Shown here one piece after another: positions 1 through 7,877 of a stretch of DNA of 29,161 bases. Within the stretch, counting starts at the first letter, position 1. The number at the start of each line of letters is the position of its first letter. The notes under the pieces were generated by a model, which saw only the letters and a program-made list of their open reading frames with translations, searched no databases and was not told the origin of the DNA. The translations under genes and the position numbers were made by a program. Source of the DNA: an uncultured Bacillaceae bacterium (GTDB taxonomy: Bacteria; Bacillota; Bacilli; Bacillales; Caldibacillaceae); contig CALKAK010000175.1 of the NCBI GenBank assembly GCA_937983015.1, positions 1 through 29,161 of the forward strand. Direction: 5' to 3'.

Positions 1-497
1 ATGGAAAAGTGGCTGCGGTAACCTTTTGGGAAAAGCTGCTCTCTATATCTCGCGGCTTCATGGCTCAGGAATCATGTCCTAGGGAAGTTCTATGTATAGT
101 AAACTTTTGGATGAAAATCTTTATTTGATGCTTTAAATTAATCATTTTTGCACATAGTAACTAATCAAAAGTGTAGATCGTGTAAATCTTTATAGTTTTC
201 TGTTAACGTTTGTACCATTGAAGCGCTTTTTAAAAACTACTTTTCACTTAGAATTAACAGCGTGGAAAAAGGCCGGTCGAAGGCGAAAAATGAAGCCGGC
301 ATTAAAAAGTTGTAACAACTAAAACGAAAGAAATTTTTAACATTACCGGCCATATAAAAAGAGCCGGGAGGATAAAATGCCCTCCAGGCTCACCGGCTGC
401 AATTTACCGAAAAAGTCACTGGAAAATTCTCACCGACACTTTTTAATAGAGAACTCAAATCCTCCCGTCCCCTGTTCTTTGAAAACAGATAACTTTT
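1..497. other. Left-edge region without a recognisable gene
   Basis: I see no convincing coding sequence here. Short open frames exist on both strands but lack a ribosome binding site or recognisable protein features. The only solid element is the minus-strand terminator of the GH9 gene at 356-391. A GCCGG/CCGGC pair (272-276 with 296-300) could form a small stem. Two partial cre-like motifs near 201-231 are too degenerate to call. Confidence 0.5.
356..391 (-). terminator. Intrinsic terminator of the GH9 gene
   Basis: Positions 361-391 form a hairpin with arms GAGCCGGGAGG and CCTCCAGGCTC (one mismatch, about 8-nt loop). Read on the minus strand it is followed at once by TTTTTATATG. It lies about 107 bases after the GH9 stop codon and has the right orientation to end that transcript. 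Confidence 0.8.
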
Positions 498-2135
498 TTA
501 TGAACCTTCGGCAACAAAATAAGAAAAGACAAACACTGCCGGTGAATTCCAATAAATCGTTATTTCATTGGTTGAGTAACTTTCCTGATGGTCTACAAAG
601 CATTGAGCGGGTGGTTTTCCTGACAAAATGTCTCTGGCATAAGGATCGTTTAAATTTTTATTCGGTCCGCCGGCTACAAATCCGGGGACAGGAGCCGCGA
701 CTTCATCCGCAACAGACGGTCGATGATGGGGATTCACTACCGGACGATCGCCAAAACCGGTAATATAACAAACATCTAAAATATTCCGCCCTAATAAATA
801 ATGAATATGTTCTAATGCGCAAGTGATATATTTTTCATTTTGGCATATCCGGTCGGCCACAATCAATACCATGGCATTATTCATCAACACCATATTACTG
901 CCCCAGACGTAATCTTTTTCGCGTAAGGAAATATGAAATCCATCTTCCTCACAGTTTTTCACAATACGATTCGCCTCTGCGAGCCATTCTTCCTGTAAAT
1001 TTGTAACCAGTGCTTCATCCGTTTACCGTTCATTATTGATTAAATAGGCAATCGTACCGAAGCCGCCCATTTCAATCCACCCGAGCCCCGTTTTACTGAA
1101 GGAAGGATCCCCGGCCAGTATCTTCAAATGATCATGATAAAATTCCTCACCGGTCGTTCTGTACAGTTCGGCACTAGCCCAGAATCTTTCATCTTTATCG
1201 CATTCGTCACCATATTCACCGGTGGAAATGTCAGGTGGATTTTTAAATCCGGGATATTCGGGATGGGCGCTTAGCCACTGGAACGCTTTTTTTGCAGCGG
1301 CGAGACAGCGGCTGGCAAATTCCTCATCGTATGCCCTGTAGATTCTTGCAGCTAGCGCCATAACAGCGGAAAAACTGGCTGTTGCTGTCGCTGAAACAGG
1401 TGATATATATAAATCAGCCTTATCGTCTTCAGGCATACAATCCAATGGTGGAAAAGCGAACGTGGTCACTTTATGATAGACGCCTCCCGTTTCCTCATCT
1501 TGCATCTTTAATAACCATTCGAGTTCATAGCGGCATTCGAGAAGAATATTCGGGGTTTTACCATCGGATTCCGGAATAGCGGGCATCGATGCAAAAGCTT
1601 CTGGAAAGAACTCAAATCCTGTTAATAAATCCGCTACTGCTTTTGCCGCCGTTACCGTGTATCTACCGTAGTCCCCCGCATCATGCCAGCCACCTGTACA
1701 GTCAATTCGTTTATCCGGGTCATCATAAACGATCGCCTCGCCTGTATGGCAGGCACCGTGATGCCAAGGACCGGCATATTCTTCTGTTAATTCCATTCCA
1801 CACCTCAAGTAGTAAAAAGCTTTCAATAGACCATTTAAAACATTTTCATAAGGGTTGGCGGCTATTTTAAATGGAGAAGATGTTTCTTTATTTTGCTGAA
1901 TGACATATGTCCCCGCCTGTTTCAATGGGGAAAAATCACCGTGATATACGACAGCACCAGCGCACGGATCGTCGATAGGCCGGGGATCCACCTCACCAGA
2001 ATATACTATTTGCTGATTTTCCACATTAACGATTTGAAACGAGCCTGGTTTTAAAAAGACCGCTATTTTTTTCGCCTCAATGGGATAGCCAATCTGATTG
2101 ACGAATATTGTCCGCTTATTTCCTTTTGGCAGCAT
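498..2135 (-). pseudogene. GH9 endoglucanase, interrupted by an in-frame TAA
   Basis: A glycoside hydrolase family 9 cellulase. It has an N-terminal Ig-like cellulase domain (VNQIGYP motif, then about 80 residues) followed by the (alpha/alpha)6 catalytic domain. Catalytic aspartates are visible in GGWHDAGDYGRY, the catalytic glutamate in SYSTNEITIYWNS, and the family motifs LLGRN, TGFGDRPV and NPHHRPS are present. The frame is stopped by TAA at 1023-1025. The same frame resumes without any shift and codes for the rest of the enzyme (about 174 residues to 498), so one base change (for example CAA to TAA) splits an otherwise intact gene of about 545 codons. The start at 2135 is chosen because AGAGGTGA lies 7 nt upstream. 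A longer frame to 2231 has no such site. There is no signal peptide, so the enzyme would be cytosolic and probably act on cellodextrins. A cre lies upstream. The N-terminal fragment alone lacks the proton donor and should be inactive. Confidence 0.85.
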
Positions 2136-2539
2136 GTAAAAATCACCTCTAGAAATGTTCTTATTTCCTTTTAGATTCAAAGTAGAAATTTCATGTGTTT
2201 CATAGTTTGCAAACACAAATCCCATAATCATCTGTACATGTTTTCATTCTGAAAAATATTCCGGACCTTCTCCTTTGTTTAACCCCCTTTTGAAAACGTT
2301 TGCATTCCTATTAAAAATTTTTCCGGTGTAACCAGAAAAATTTTTAATCTCAAAATTGCAATGAAAATTAGATGATGAATTAAAAATTCTATGTTAAATG
2401 CAAGAAGCCTCCTCTCAAGACACTTTGTAAATCTTCACTGTTTGCTCATAACATTCGTATTCAACCGCCGGTTAAGAAAATATGCAAAAAATGAGGAGGC
2501 ATCAGGCGGCTGAATTTTTACTAAATAAGCGGTCGGTTT
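2136..2539. other. Intergenic region between GH9 and the MFS remnant
   Basis: About 400 bases that contain the cre at 2291-2304. They also contain a GCCTCCTC/GAGGAGGC pair (2406-2413 with 2494-2501), separated by some 80 nt, and a CCGCC/GGCGG pair at 2467-2471 and 2506-2510. Neither pair looks like a normal terminator. No gene is supported. Confidence 0.4.
2291..2304 (-). promoter_or_regulatory. cre (CcpA site) upstream of GH9
   Basis: TGAAAACGTTTGCA matches the catabolite-responsive element consensus TGWAANCGNTNWCA at nearly every position. It lies about 155 bases upstream of the GH9 start, which fits carbon catabolite repression of a cellulase gene. Confidence 0.65.
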
Positions 2540-3207
2540 TTACTGTTTAATATCATGTAGACAAGTTCTTGCTTTTTTCAATTTATAAACAGTGTAAGAA
2601 AAGATAGATCTTGCCAGGGCAATCGTTGCTGCTAATTGATAGACAAAGGGCGCTCTGAATTTTTCCATCAAAACCCACCGAGAGAATTCCTGATACACCT
2701 GTATAGATGGCAAAATAGAGCATCTGTCCGGTGCCATGCAATTCCTTCGTTACACTTTTTCCGAACATGTTCGTAATCCGTCCCAGCAATAAAGAAGCAC
2801 TCCAAAGCCGATCAAAGTCCAGAGCCGGATCGAGCCGTAATTTATATTATGGTGCATAGCATAGTCGATCGCCAGACTTTCTAAAAAAGAAGGAATGGGT
2901 GTTTACGAAAAAATTGAGGGCAACTAATAAAATGGCAATACCGGCAATGCTTTCAACAAAGAATAATCCTGTTACAAAAATGAGTGCAAAGGTTATTAGC
3001 AGGACGAGAATCTTTTTGATCGTCTGGTATTTTTCCGAAATCCCCCCAAAAAGGCTGGGAAATAATTGAGATGGTGGGAGAAATCGCCATGAGGAGTCCA
3101 ATTTGTGTTAATGAAAAACCTTTATATCGTAAAAATTGCAGCAGGAAAATATATAGACCGACCGTAAAGAATTGAAAGATAAAATTTGTCGCAGATAGTG
3201 AGAACAT
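2540..3207 (-). pseudogene. MFS sugar-porter-like gene, frameshifted and internally deleted
   Basis: Remnant of a major facilitator (MFS_1-like) permease, normally about 400 residues with 12 TM helices. Fragments in order: TM1-2 (from MFSLSATNFIFQFF to SQPFWG); a frameshift; GGISEKYQTIKKILVLLI to LLVALNFF; a second shift into PIPSFLESLAIDYAM and SIRLWTLIGFGV; a third into LLLGRITNMFGKSVTKEL; then an abrupt jump to C-terminal sequence (HGTGQMLYFAIYTGVSGIL); and a fourth shift into RAPFVYQLAATIALARSIF. The middle helices, roughly 130-180 residues, are missing. The likely original start is at 3207, where AGGGG precedes the ATG by about 7-9 nt. The C-terminal half of MFS proteins is needed for transport, so the gene is dead. 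The pieces align to a single ancestral order, which argues for decay in place. Confidence 0.85.
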
Positions 3208-3592
3208 AGACGGGCCCCTAATCATAAGTAATCTTGCTGTTAACATGGGATACTTTGAATTCGCTCATATATCAAATCGTTTGACACAAAAAATAAGGCT
3301 GGACTGCCCGCCCACCTTCATTTCAATCAAATATTTTATGATACACATCCGGCATACCAAATTGTTCGTAAATGAACAATACATGTTTTGTAAAATTTTC
3401 CTTTTTGTAAACGAATGCGTGCAGAAAAATAGAGACAGGAGAATTGAACAACCTTTATAAACTCCCCTGTCTCACGTTTTTATGAGTTTTATCCCAGCTC
3501 ATATATAGTCAAACACTTAGTGCACAAAATTCCAAGAATGGAATTCGGCGGAAAGAATTTTCTAGGTTCACAGTTCAATTTAATTGAAGGAA
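3208..3592. other. Intergenic region between the MFS remnant and the kinase gene
   Basis: Holds the araB terminator (3424-3473) and a perfect inverted repeat, ATTGTTC-N6-GAACAAT, at 3361-3380 that may be an operator for the decayed permease gene. I see no coding sequence. Confidence 0.45.
3424..3473 (-). terminator. Terminator downstream of the ribulokinase gene
   Basis: Arms GAGACAGGAG (3432-3441) and CTCCCCTGTCTC (3462-3473). Read on the minus strand the stem is followed by TATTTTTC. On the plus strand ACGTTTTTA follows, so it could act in both directions. It lies about 120 bases beyond the kinase stop codon. Confidence 0.75.
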
Positions 3593-5194
3593 TTACTTTA
3601 AGGCATCGATTGCCGCTCTTTCGATCACAAGCATCTTTTTGTAGACTTCAATAAATCTGTTATATGTTTCGTTCCCTTCTTTTGTTGGCGCGATTGTATA
3701 CGGTTTTGCTTTTGCGAAGACAACTTGATCAAGGTATTCCTCCAACGTCTGTCCTTTTTCTTTATTGATAGCATAAGCTGCAAGTATAGCCATCCCCCAT
3801 GGGCCGCCTTCCCCAGCAGTTTCCATGACAGAAACAGGAATATTGAGTGCATCTGCCATCATTTGTTGGCCGACATCCTTCGTTCTGAAGAAACCGCCGT
3901 GCCCCAATAAGAAGTCAACCGTTACATTTTCATTGGTTGTGAGAATATCCATACCAATTTTTAATGTTGCCAGGGCAGAATAAATTTGCGTTCTCATGAA
4001 ATTGGCTGCATTTAATTTACTATCGGGCATCCGCACGAACAGCGGCCGGCCCTCATCAAAGCCGGTGATCGGTTCCCCCGCGTAGTAATTGCAGCTCATC
4101 AATTTGCCATTATCCGGATCTGCTTCCATCGCTTTTTGGAAAAGTACGGTAAATAATTTATCCATATCCACTTCTGATCCCATTAACTCCATAACTTCAG
4201 CGAACAGTTTTGCCCAGGCGTTTATGTCCGAGGTAAAATTATTGCAATGGACCATGGCAACTGGTTTTCCTGTGGGGGTGGTTACAATATCGATTTCCTT
4301 ATAATAATTTTCAAGATCGTGTTCCAGGACAATCATCGAAAAGATCGATGTTCCCGCAGAAACATTTCCCGTTCTTTCTTTCACACTATTCGTTGCGACC
4401 ATTCCGGTACCGGCGTCCCCCTCCGGCGGGCAGAAAGGAATCCCTGGCTGTAGTGTACCCGTTGGATCGAGCAAGCGGGCTCCCTCTTCAGTCAATACGC
4501 CAGCATGTTCACCTGCAAGTAAAACTTTCGGTAAGATCTCCCTCAATGTCCAGTCGAAATTGTATTTTTCTATTAACCGCTGGAATTTCTCCACCATGGA
4601 TTCATCATAATCTAACGTTTTCGTATCGATCGGGAACATTCCCGATGCATCACCGATTCCCAGTACTTTAACGCCTGTCAATTTCCAGTGTACGTATCCT
4701 GCAAGTGTGGTGATAAAATCGATTTTTCCAACATGTTCTTCTCCATTCAGGATCGCTTGATAGAGATGGGCAATACTCCAGCGATGGGGAATGTTGAACT
4801 GGAACAGCTCCGATAATTGTTCAGCCGCTTGTCCCGTTGTTGTATTTCGCCACGTTCGAAAGGCTGCTAATTGATTCCCTTCTTTATCAAAAGGAAGATA
4901 TCCGTGCATCATCGCTGAGATGCCGATAGAACCTACTTTTTCTAACGATCTTCCAAATTTTTTTCTAAAATCATCAGCCAGGTCGAGAAAAGCCGCTTGC
5001 AAACCTTTCCAGACTTCTTCTAAATCATACGTCCAGTAGCCATTTTTAAATTGATTTTCCCAGCTATATAATCCATTTGCCAGAGGAACATGATCCGGGC
5101 CGATCAGGACAACTTTTATACGGGTGGATCCGAGTTCAATGCCCAAAGCTGTATTTTCAAGATTTAAATCAAGAGAAGAATCGGTCTTTTTCAT
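3593..5194 (-). CDS. araB: FGGY carbohydrate kinase, probable L-ribulokinase (AraK-like type)
   Basis: FGGY-family sugar kinase of about 533 residues. The N-terminal phosphate-binding segment reads GIELGSTRIKVVLIG and the C-terminal ATP-site segment GEGGPWGMAILAAYA. It is expected to phosphorylate L-ribulose to L-ribulose 5-phosphate, the step between AraA and AraD; both partner genes are in the window but no other pentulose kinase is. The N-terminus differs from the classical B. subtilis/E. coli AraB and resembles the non-orthologous FGGY group that includes the ribulokinase described in Clostridium acetobutylicum (recalled, not searched). The start is set at 5194 because GAGG lies 8 nt upstream; the ATG at 5212 has no Shine-Dalgarno. 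It is a separate transcription unit with its own promoter, two AraR-like sites and a cre. Xylulokinase is the main alternative; the ara context favours ribulose. Confidence 0.8.
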   Translation of the reverse strand: MKKTDSSLDLNLENTALGIELGSTRIKVVLIGPDHVPLANGLYSWENQFKNGYWTYDLEEVWKGLQAAFLDLADDFRKKFGRSLEKVGSIGISAMMHGYLPFDKEGNQLAAFRTWRNTTTGQAAEQLSELFQFNIPHRWSIAHLYQAILNGEEHVGKIDFITTLAGYVHWKLTGVKVLGIGDASGMFPIDTKTLDYDESMVEKFQRLIEKYNFDWTLREILPKVLLAGEHAGVLTEEGARLLDPTGTLQPGIPFCPPEGDAGTGMVATNSVKERTGNVSAGTSIFSMIVLEHDLENYYKEIDIVTTPTGKPVAMVHCNNFTSDINAWAKLFAEVMELMGSEVDMDKLFTVLFQKAMEADPDNGKLMSCNYYAGEPITGFDEGRPLFVRMPDSKLNAANFMRTQIYSALATLKIGMDILTTNENVTVDFLLGHGGFFRTKDVGQQMMADALNIPVSVMETAGEGGPWGMAILAAYAINKEKGQTLEEYLDQVVFAKAKPYTIAPTKEGNETYNRFIEVYKKMLVIERAAIDALK

Positions 5195-5297
5195 TTCCCA
5201 TACCTCTTTCATTCAATATTTTCGTATTTTAGTTGAATGAGCAAAACAGCAAAAGGCCAACAAGCAATTTTCCATCGGAAAATTTCGAATCCGGGGG

Positions 5298-5311
5298 AGA
5301 AAGCGTTTTCG
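5298..5311 (-). promoter_or_regulatory. cre candidate in the araB leader
   Basis: AGAAAGCGTTTTCG matches 12 of 14 positions of the cre consensus. It lies downstream of the predicted transcription start (about 5415) and upstream of the start codon, a position where CcpA can act as a roadblock. Confidence 0.45.
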
Positions 5312-5391
5312 ACTCCGCTTTCATTCGCGTAAAACTTTTAGTATTTAATCATGAGAATAAAAAGGTTCCATTATCAATTAACAATGCAAAC

Positions 5392-5408
5392 AAAACACGT
5401 ACGGATGT
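5392..5408 (-). promoter_or_regulatory. Degenerate AraR-like operator at the araB start site
   Basis: The minus strand reads ACATCCGTACGTGTT, sharing the CCGTAC core of AraR operators (TTGTnCGnACAA) but with poor flanks. It sits at or just after the predicted araB transcription start. Confidence 0.4.
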
Positions 5409-5422
5409 ATTGAGCTAATTTT

Positions 5423-5452
5423 ATTATAATACGGCACGATGCGCATGTTCAA
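5423..5452 (-). promoter_or_regulatory. Predicted sigma-A promoter of araB
   Basis: On the minus strand TTGAAC (5447-5452) is separated by 18 nt from a perfect TATAAT (5423-5428). The predicted start of transcription is near 5415, giving a leader of about 220 nt. Confidence 0.55.
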
Positions 5453-5511
5453 CACGTTTTGCTAAACGCGCCTCTAAATTGTTTATACGATGCACGAGGT
5501 CAAAACTTAAA

Positions 5512-5528
5512 CACTTGTACGTACGTCA
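5512..5528 (-). promoter_or_regulatory. AraR-like operator upstream of the araB promoter
   Basis: ACTTGTACGTACGTCA contains the TTGTACGTAC half of the AraR operator; the other half is degenerate. It lies about 60 bases upstream of the -35 box and about 120 bases from the site at 5392-5408. AraR of B. subtilis is known to use paired operators cooperatively. Confidence 0.5.
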
Positions 5529-5835
5529 CATCGATATTGAAAAGTAGTTGTACCGCTTTTTCAAGCCCGCTTACTTTTCCCGGCGAGTACACAAAACCTT
5601 CCCTTACAAATCCCGGGGATTGGGAAAAAATTTACTCATAACAAGGAGATCAAAGGAATTTCTGGGCGGGTTCTCACCCTATCAGTCATCTTTTTAACCC
5701 CTAATTGTTTGTGATTAATCCGGATTGCTATTTTATAACCGTTCTGTCATTTTAAACTTTCTGCGCTTTCTTCCAGATCACAAGGAGAAGAGGGCGGGAT
5801 ATTCAAATGCGAAAAGTGCAAAACTTACCGCCCAT

Positions 5836-5872
5836 AAAAAGAGCTTAGAGGAATGAAAGCTCCTCTAAGCTC
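5836..5872 (-). terminator. Terminator downstream of abfA
   Basis: A perfect 12-bp stem, GAGCTTAGAGGA and TCCTCTAAGCTC (5841-5872), with an 8-nt loop. On the minus strand it is followed directly by TTTTTATG. It lies about 250 bases beyond the abfA stop codon. Confidence 0.8.
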
Positions 5873-6121
5873 GCTTGTTCCATTTTCCCGTGAAAAGTCA
5901 AAGGAAATTTCCACCAGTACAATTTGACAATGGGCCGGGGCCCCATGCCATTGGCGTTATTTTTTGATCCGCCCGTTTTAACCGGTAAAATTTCAAACTT
6001 TGAAAACTCCGGTAAGGAGGGACAGGTCTGCTCGTGTTTCCACCATTTTTGCGAAATTTATTTGCAGCAAACAATCTGAAAGCACGGGCTCGCTCACAAC
6101 ATGTCGTTCAAGTTTTTACAA

Positions 6122-7621
6122 TTAGTTCTTGTTTTTCAACAGCGAAATAACTAAAACGGATTTAGGAGGAATATTTAAATATAACTTGCCGTCAGCAATT
6201 TGATAGGAATTATAAGCAGCAGGTTTGACATTTTCTGGATTATCAAATGTATTGTGAGCATTCATTTCTTTTGCTGTGAGGATGGTTCCTGTAATCTTGT
6301 AGTTATCAAGAACTAAACCGCGAACATCGATCATAGTTTCAGCATGATCATCAAGATGTAAGCTGGCGATATTGATGTGAATATTTTCCTCATGATCCTT
6401 GCTAGCAGAAACGGTAATACCGGGTATGGATACATCTTCAATTTCAATCTGCTCAACTTGTGCTGTTGTATCAAGTAGTGTAGCGTCCTGGTTCACCTTG
6501 AACATATCAAATACATGATACGTAGGCGTTTTAAACATTTTTTCTTTCTTCGTATGAATGACCGCCTGAAGTACGTTAACCATTTGCGCGATATTGGCCA
6601 TATGAACACGATCAGAATGTTTATGGAAAATATTGAAGTGAATTGCAGCTACCAATGCGTCCCGAATTGTATTTTGTTGATATAAGAATCCAGGATTCGT
6701 ACCCGGTTCTGGGTCATACCAGGTTCCCCACTCATCAATGATTAACCCAACCCGTTTTTCTGGATCGTATTTATCCATGATCGCGCCGTGTTTCGTTATC
6801 AATTCGTCCATCGTAAGCGCCTTTTTCAAGGTGACATACCATTCTTTTTCGGTGAAATCTGTAGCGGAACCTTTACCTTTTACAAAGTGGCCGGGAACCG
6901 TATAGTAGTGGAGGCTTAAACCGTCCATGAGTGAATGAGCATTCTTCATCACAACTTCCGTCCAGTTATAATCAAAATCGCTTGCACCGCCGGCAATTTT
7001 GTAAATTCGATTCTCCCCATAATTTCTTACAAAGGTTTGATAGCGTCTGTAAAGATCGGCATAGTATTCCGGACGCATATGTCCACCGCAACCCCAGCTT
7101 TCGTTACCAACACCGAAATATTTTAATCTCCAGGGATCCTCGCGTCCATTTTCTCTTCTCCAGTTCGCCATCGGGGATTCCCCATCGAAGGTGATGTACT
7201 CAACCCATTCAGACATTTCTTGAACCGTGCCGCTGCCTACATTTCCACATATATACGGTTCACATTCTAACATTTCACAAAGCATCATAAATTCATGTGT
7301 ACCGAAGGAGTTGTCTTCAACGACGCCCCCCCAGTGGGTATTGATCATTTTTTTGCGCTTTTCTCTCGGCCCTACACCGTCTTTCCAGTGATATTCATCC
7401 GCAAAACATCCACCTGGCCAGCGAAGAACCGGTACTTTTATATTTCGTAAAGCTTCTAAAACGTCGTTACGGATTCCATTTGTATTCGGAATATCGGAAT
7501 CTTCACCGACCCACAGTCCTTCGTAAATCCCTCTTCCGAGATGTTCCGAAAAATGTCCATAAATATGCCTGGAAATTTTTGATTTCTCAACATCGGCCTG
7601 TACAATGATTTTGTTTTTCAT
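6122..7621 (-). CDS. abfA: Intracellular alpha-L-arabinofuranosidase, GH51
   Basis: Hydrolyses terminal alpha-L-arabinofuranosyl groups from arabino- and arabinoxylo-oligosaccharides in the cytosol. The 499-residue length is typical of Bacillus/Geobacillus AbfA. It has a (beta/alpha)8 barrel followed by a C-terminal beta domain (about residue 385 on). The acid/base glutamate is E174 in GNESWGCGG and the nucleophile E297 in IIDEWGTW; RWPGGCFADEYHW is a conserved substrate-site stretch. There is no signal peptide. AAAGGAGAG precedes the ATG, somewhat far at about 13 nt. It is transcribed divergently from araD from a promoter carrying an AraR-like operator and a cre, so it should be induced by arabinose and repressed by good carbon sources. 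Family and role are secure. Confidence 0.95.
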   Translation of the reverse strand: MKNKIIVQADVEKSKISRHIYGHFSEHLGRGIYEGLWVGEDSDIPNTNGIRNDVLEALRNIKVPVLRWPGGCFADEYHWKDGVGPREKRKKMINTHWGGVVEDNSFGTHEFMMLCEMLECEPYICGNVGSGTVQEMSEWVEYITFDGESPMANWRRENGREDPWRLKYFGVGNESWGCGGHMRPEYYADLYRRYQTFVRNYGENRIYKIAGGASDFDYNWTEVVMKNAHSLMDGLSLHYYTVPGHFVKGKGSATDFTEKEWYVTLKKALTMDELITKHGAIMDKYDPEKRVGLIIDEWGTWYDPEPGTNPGFLYQQNTIRDALVAAIHFNIFHKHSDRVHMANIAQMVNVLQAVIHTKKEKMFKTPTYHVFDMFKVNQDATLLDTTAQVEQIEIEDVSIPGITVSASKDHEENIHINIASLHLDDHAETMIDVRGLVLDNYKITGTILTAKEMNAHNTFDNPENVKPAAYNSYQIADGKLYLNIPPKSVLVISLLKNKN

Positions 7622-7706
7622 TTTGATAACATCTCTCCTTTATGACTATTTATAAAAGCCGACTTATACGATTCTAATCTTATCAAATTTATAGAATTTC
7701 AATTTA

Positions 7707-7735
7707 ATAATATAATTCTTGTTCGGACATGTCAA
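7707..7735 (-). promoter_or_regulatory. abfA promoter
   Basis: The minus strand carries a perfect TTGACA (7730-7735), a 17-nt spacer and TATTAT (7707-7712). The spacer contains the AraR-like operator and the -35 box overlaps the cre. Confidence 0.75.
7717..7732. promoter_or_regulatory. AraR operator in the abfA promoter
   Basis: TCTTGTTCGGACATGT fits the imperfect palindrome TTGTnCGnACAA recognised by AraR of Bacillus. It occupies the -35 to -10 spacer of the abfA promoter, a position for direct repression. Confidence 0.65.
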
Positions 7736-7744
7736 ACGCTTTCA
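7731..7744. promoter_or_regulatory. cre in the abfA/araD intergenic region
   Basis: The minus strand reads TGAAAGCGTTTGAC, a close match to the cre consensus with deviations only at the last three positions. It overlaps the abfA -35 box and lies about 50 bases upstream of the araD -35, so CcpA could affect both units. Confidence 0.55.
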
Positions 7745-7793
7745 AAAAATATTTTCGCGTTATTTCATTATGTTTATTCTTTGTAATACCGGA

Positions 7794-7822
7794 TTGAATG
7801 TACGTACAACTTTTATTATAAT
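7794..7822 (+). promoter_or_regulatory. araDA promoter
   Basis: TTGAAT (7794-7799), a 17-nt spacer and a perfect TATAAT (7817-7822). The AraR operator overlaps the -35 box and spacer. Predicted start of transcription is near 7830, with a leader of about 50 nt. Confidence 0.75.
7796..7811. promoter_or_regulatory. AraR operator in the araDA promoter
   Basis: GAATGTACGTACAACT contains the TGTACGTACAA core of the AraR operator and overlaps the araDA -35 region. It is about 79 bases centre to centre from the abfA operator, which may allow looping between the two divergent promoters. Confidence 0.7.
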
Positions 7823-7877
7823 AATTATAAGGGCAGTATCATTCCGACATGTTTAATTAGGAAGAGGAGGAAGATCA

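Larger units (their letters stand above)
5195..6121. other. Intergenic region between the kinase gene and abfA
   Basis: About 930 bases with no supported gene. It contains, from low to high coordinate, the araB leader with a cre candidate (5298-5311), an AraR-like site near 5392-5408, the araB promoter (5423-5452), a second AraR-like site (5512-5528) and the abfA terminator (5836-5872). The remaining 250 bases up to abfA hold a GC-rich imperfect hairpin at 5928-5953 and nothing else I can name. Confidence 0.5.

Noticed and set aside
201..231. Two cre-like motifs (TGTTAACGTTTGTA and TTGAAGCGCTTTTT)
   Set aside because: Each misses several consensus positions and there is no gene nearby that they could control.
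2406..2510. GCCTCCTC/GAGGAGGC and CCGCC/GGCGG inverted pairs
   Set aside because: The first pair is about 80 nt apart and neither is followed by a T-run in the right direction, so a terminator or mobile-element end is not supported.
5928..5962. GC-rich hairpin CAATGG...CCATTG followed by TTATTTTTTG on the plus strand
   Set aside because: It looks like a plus-strand terminator, but no plus-strand gene precedes it; the internal GGCCGGGGCC makes alternative folds likely.
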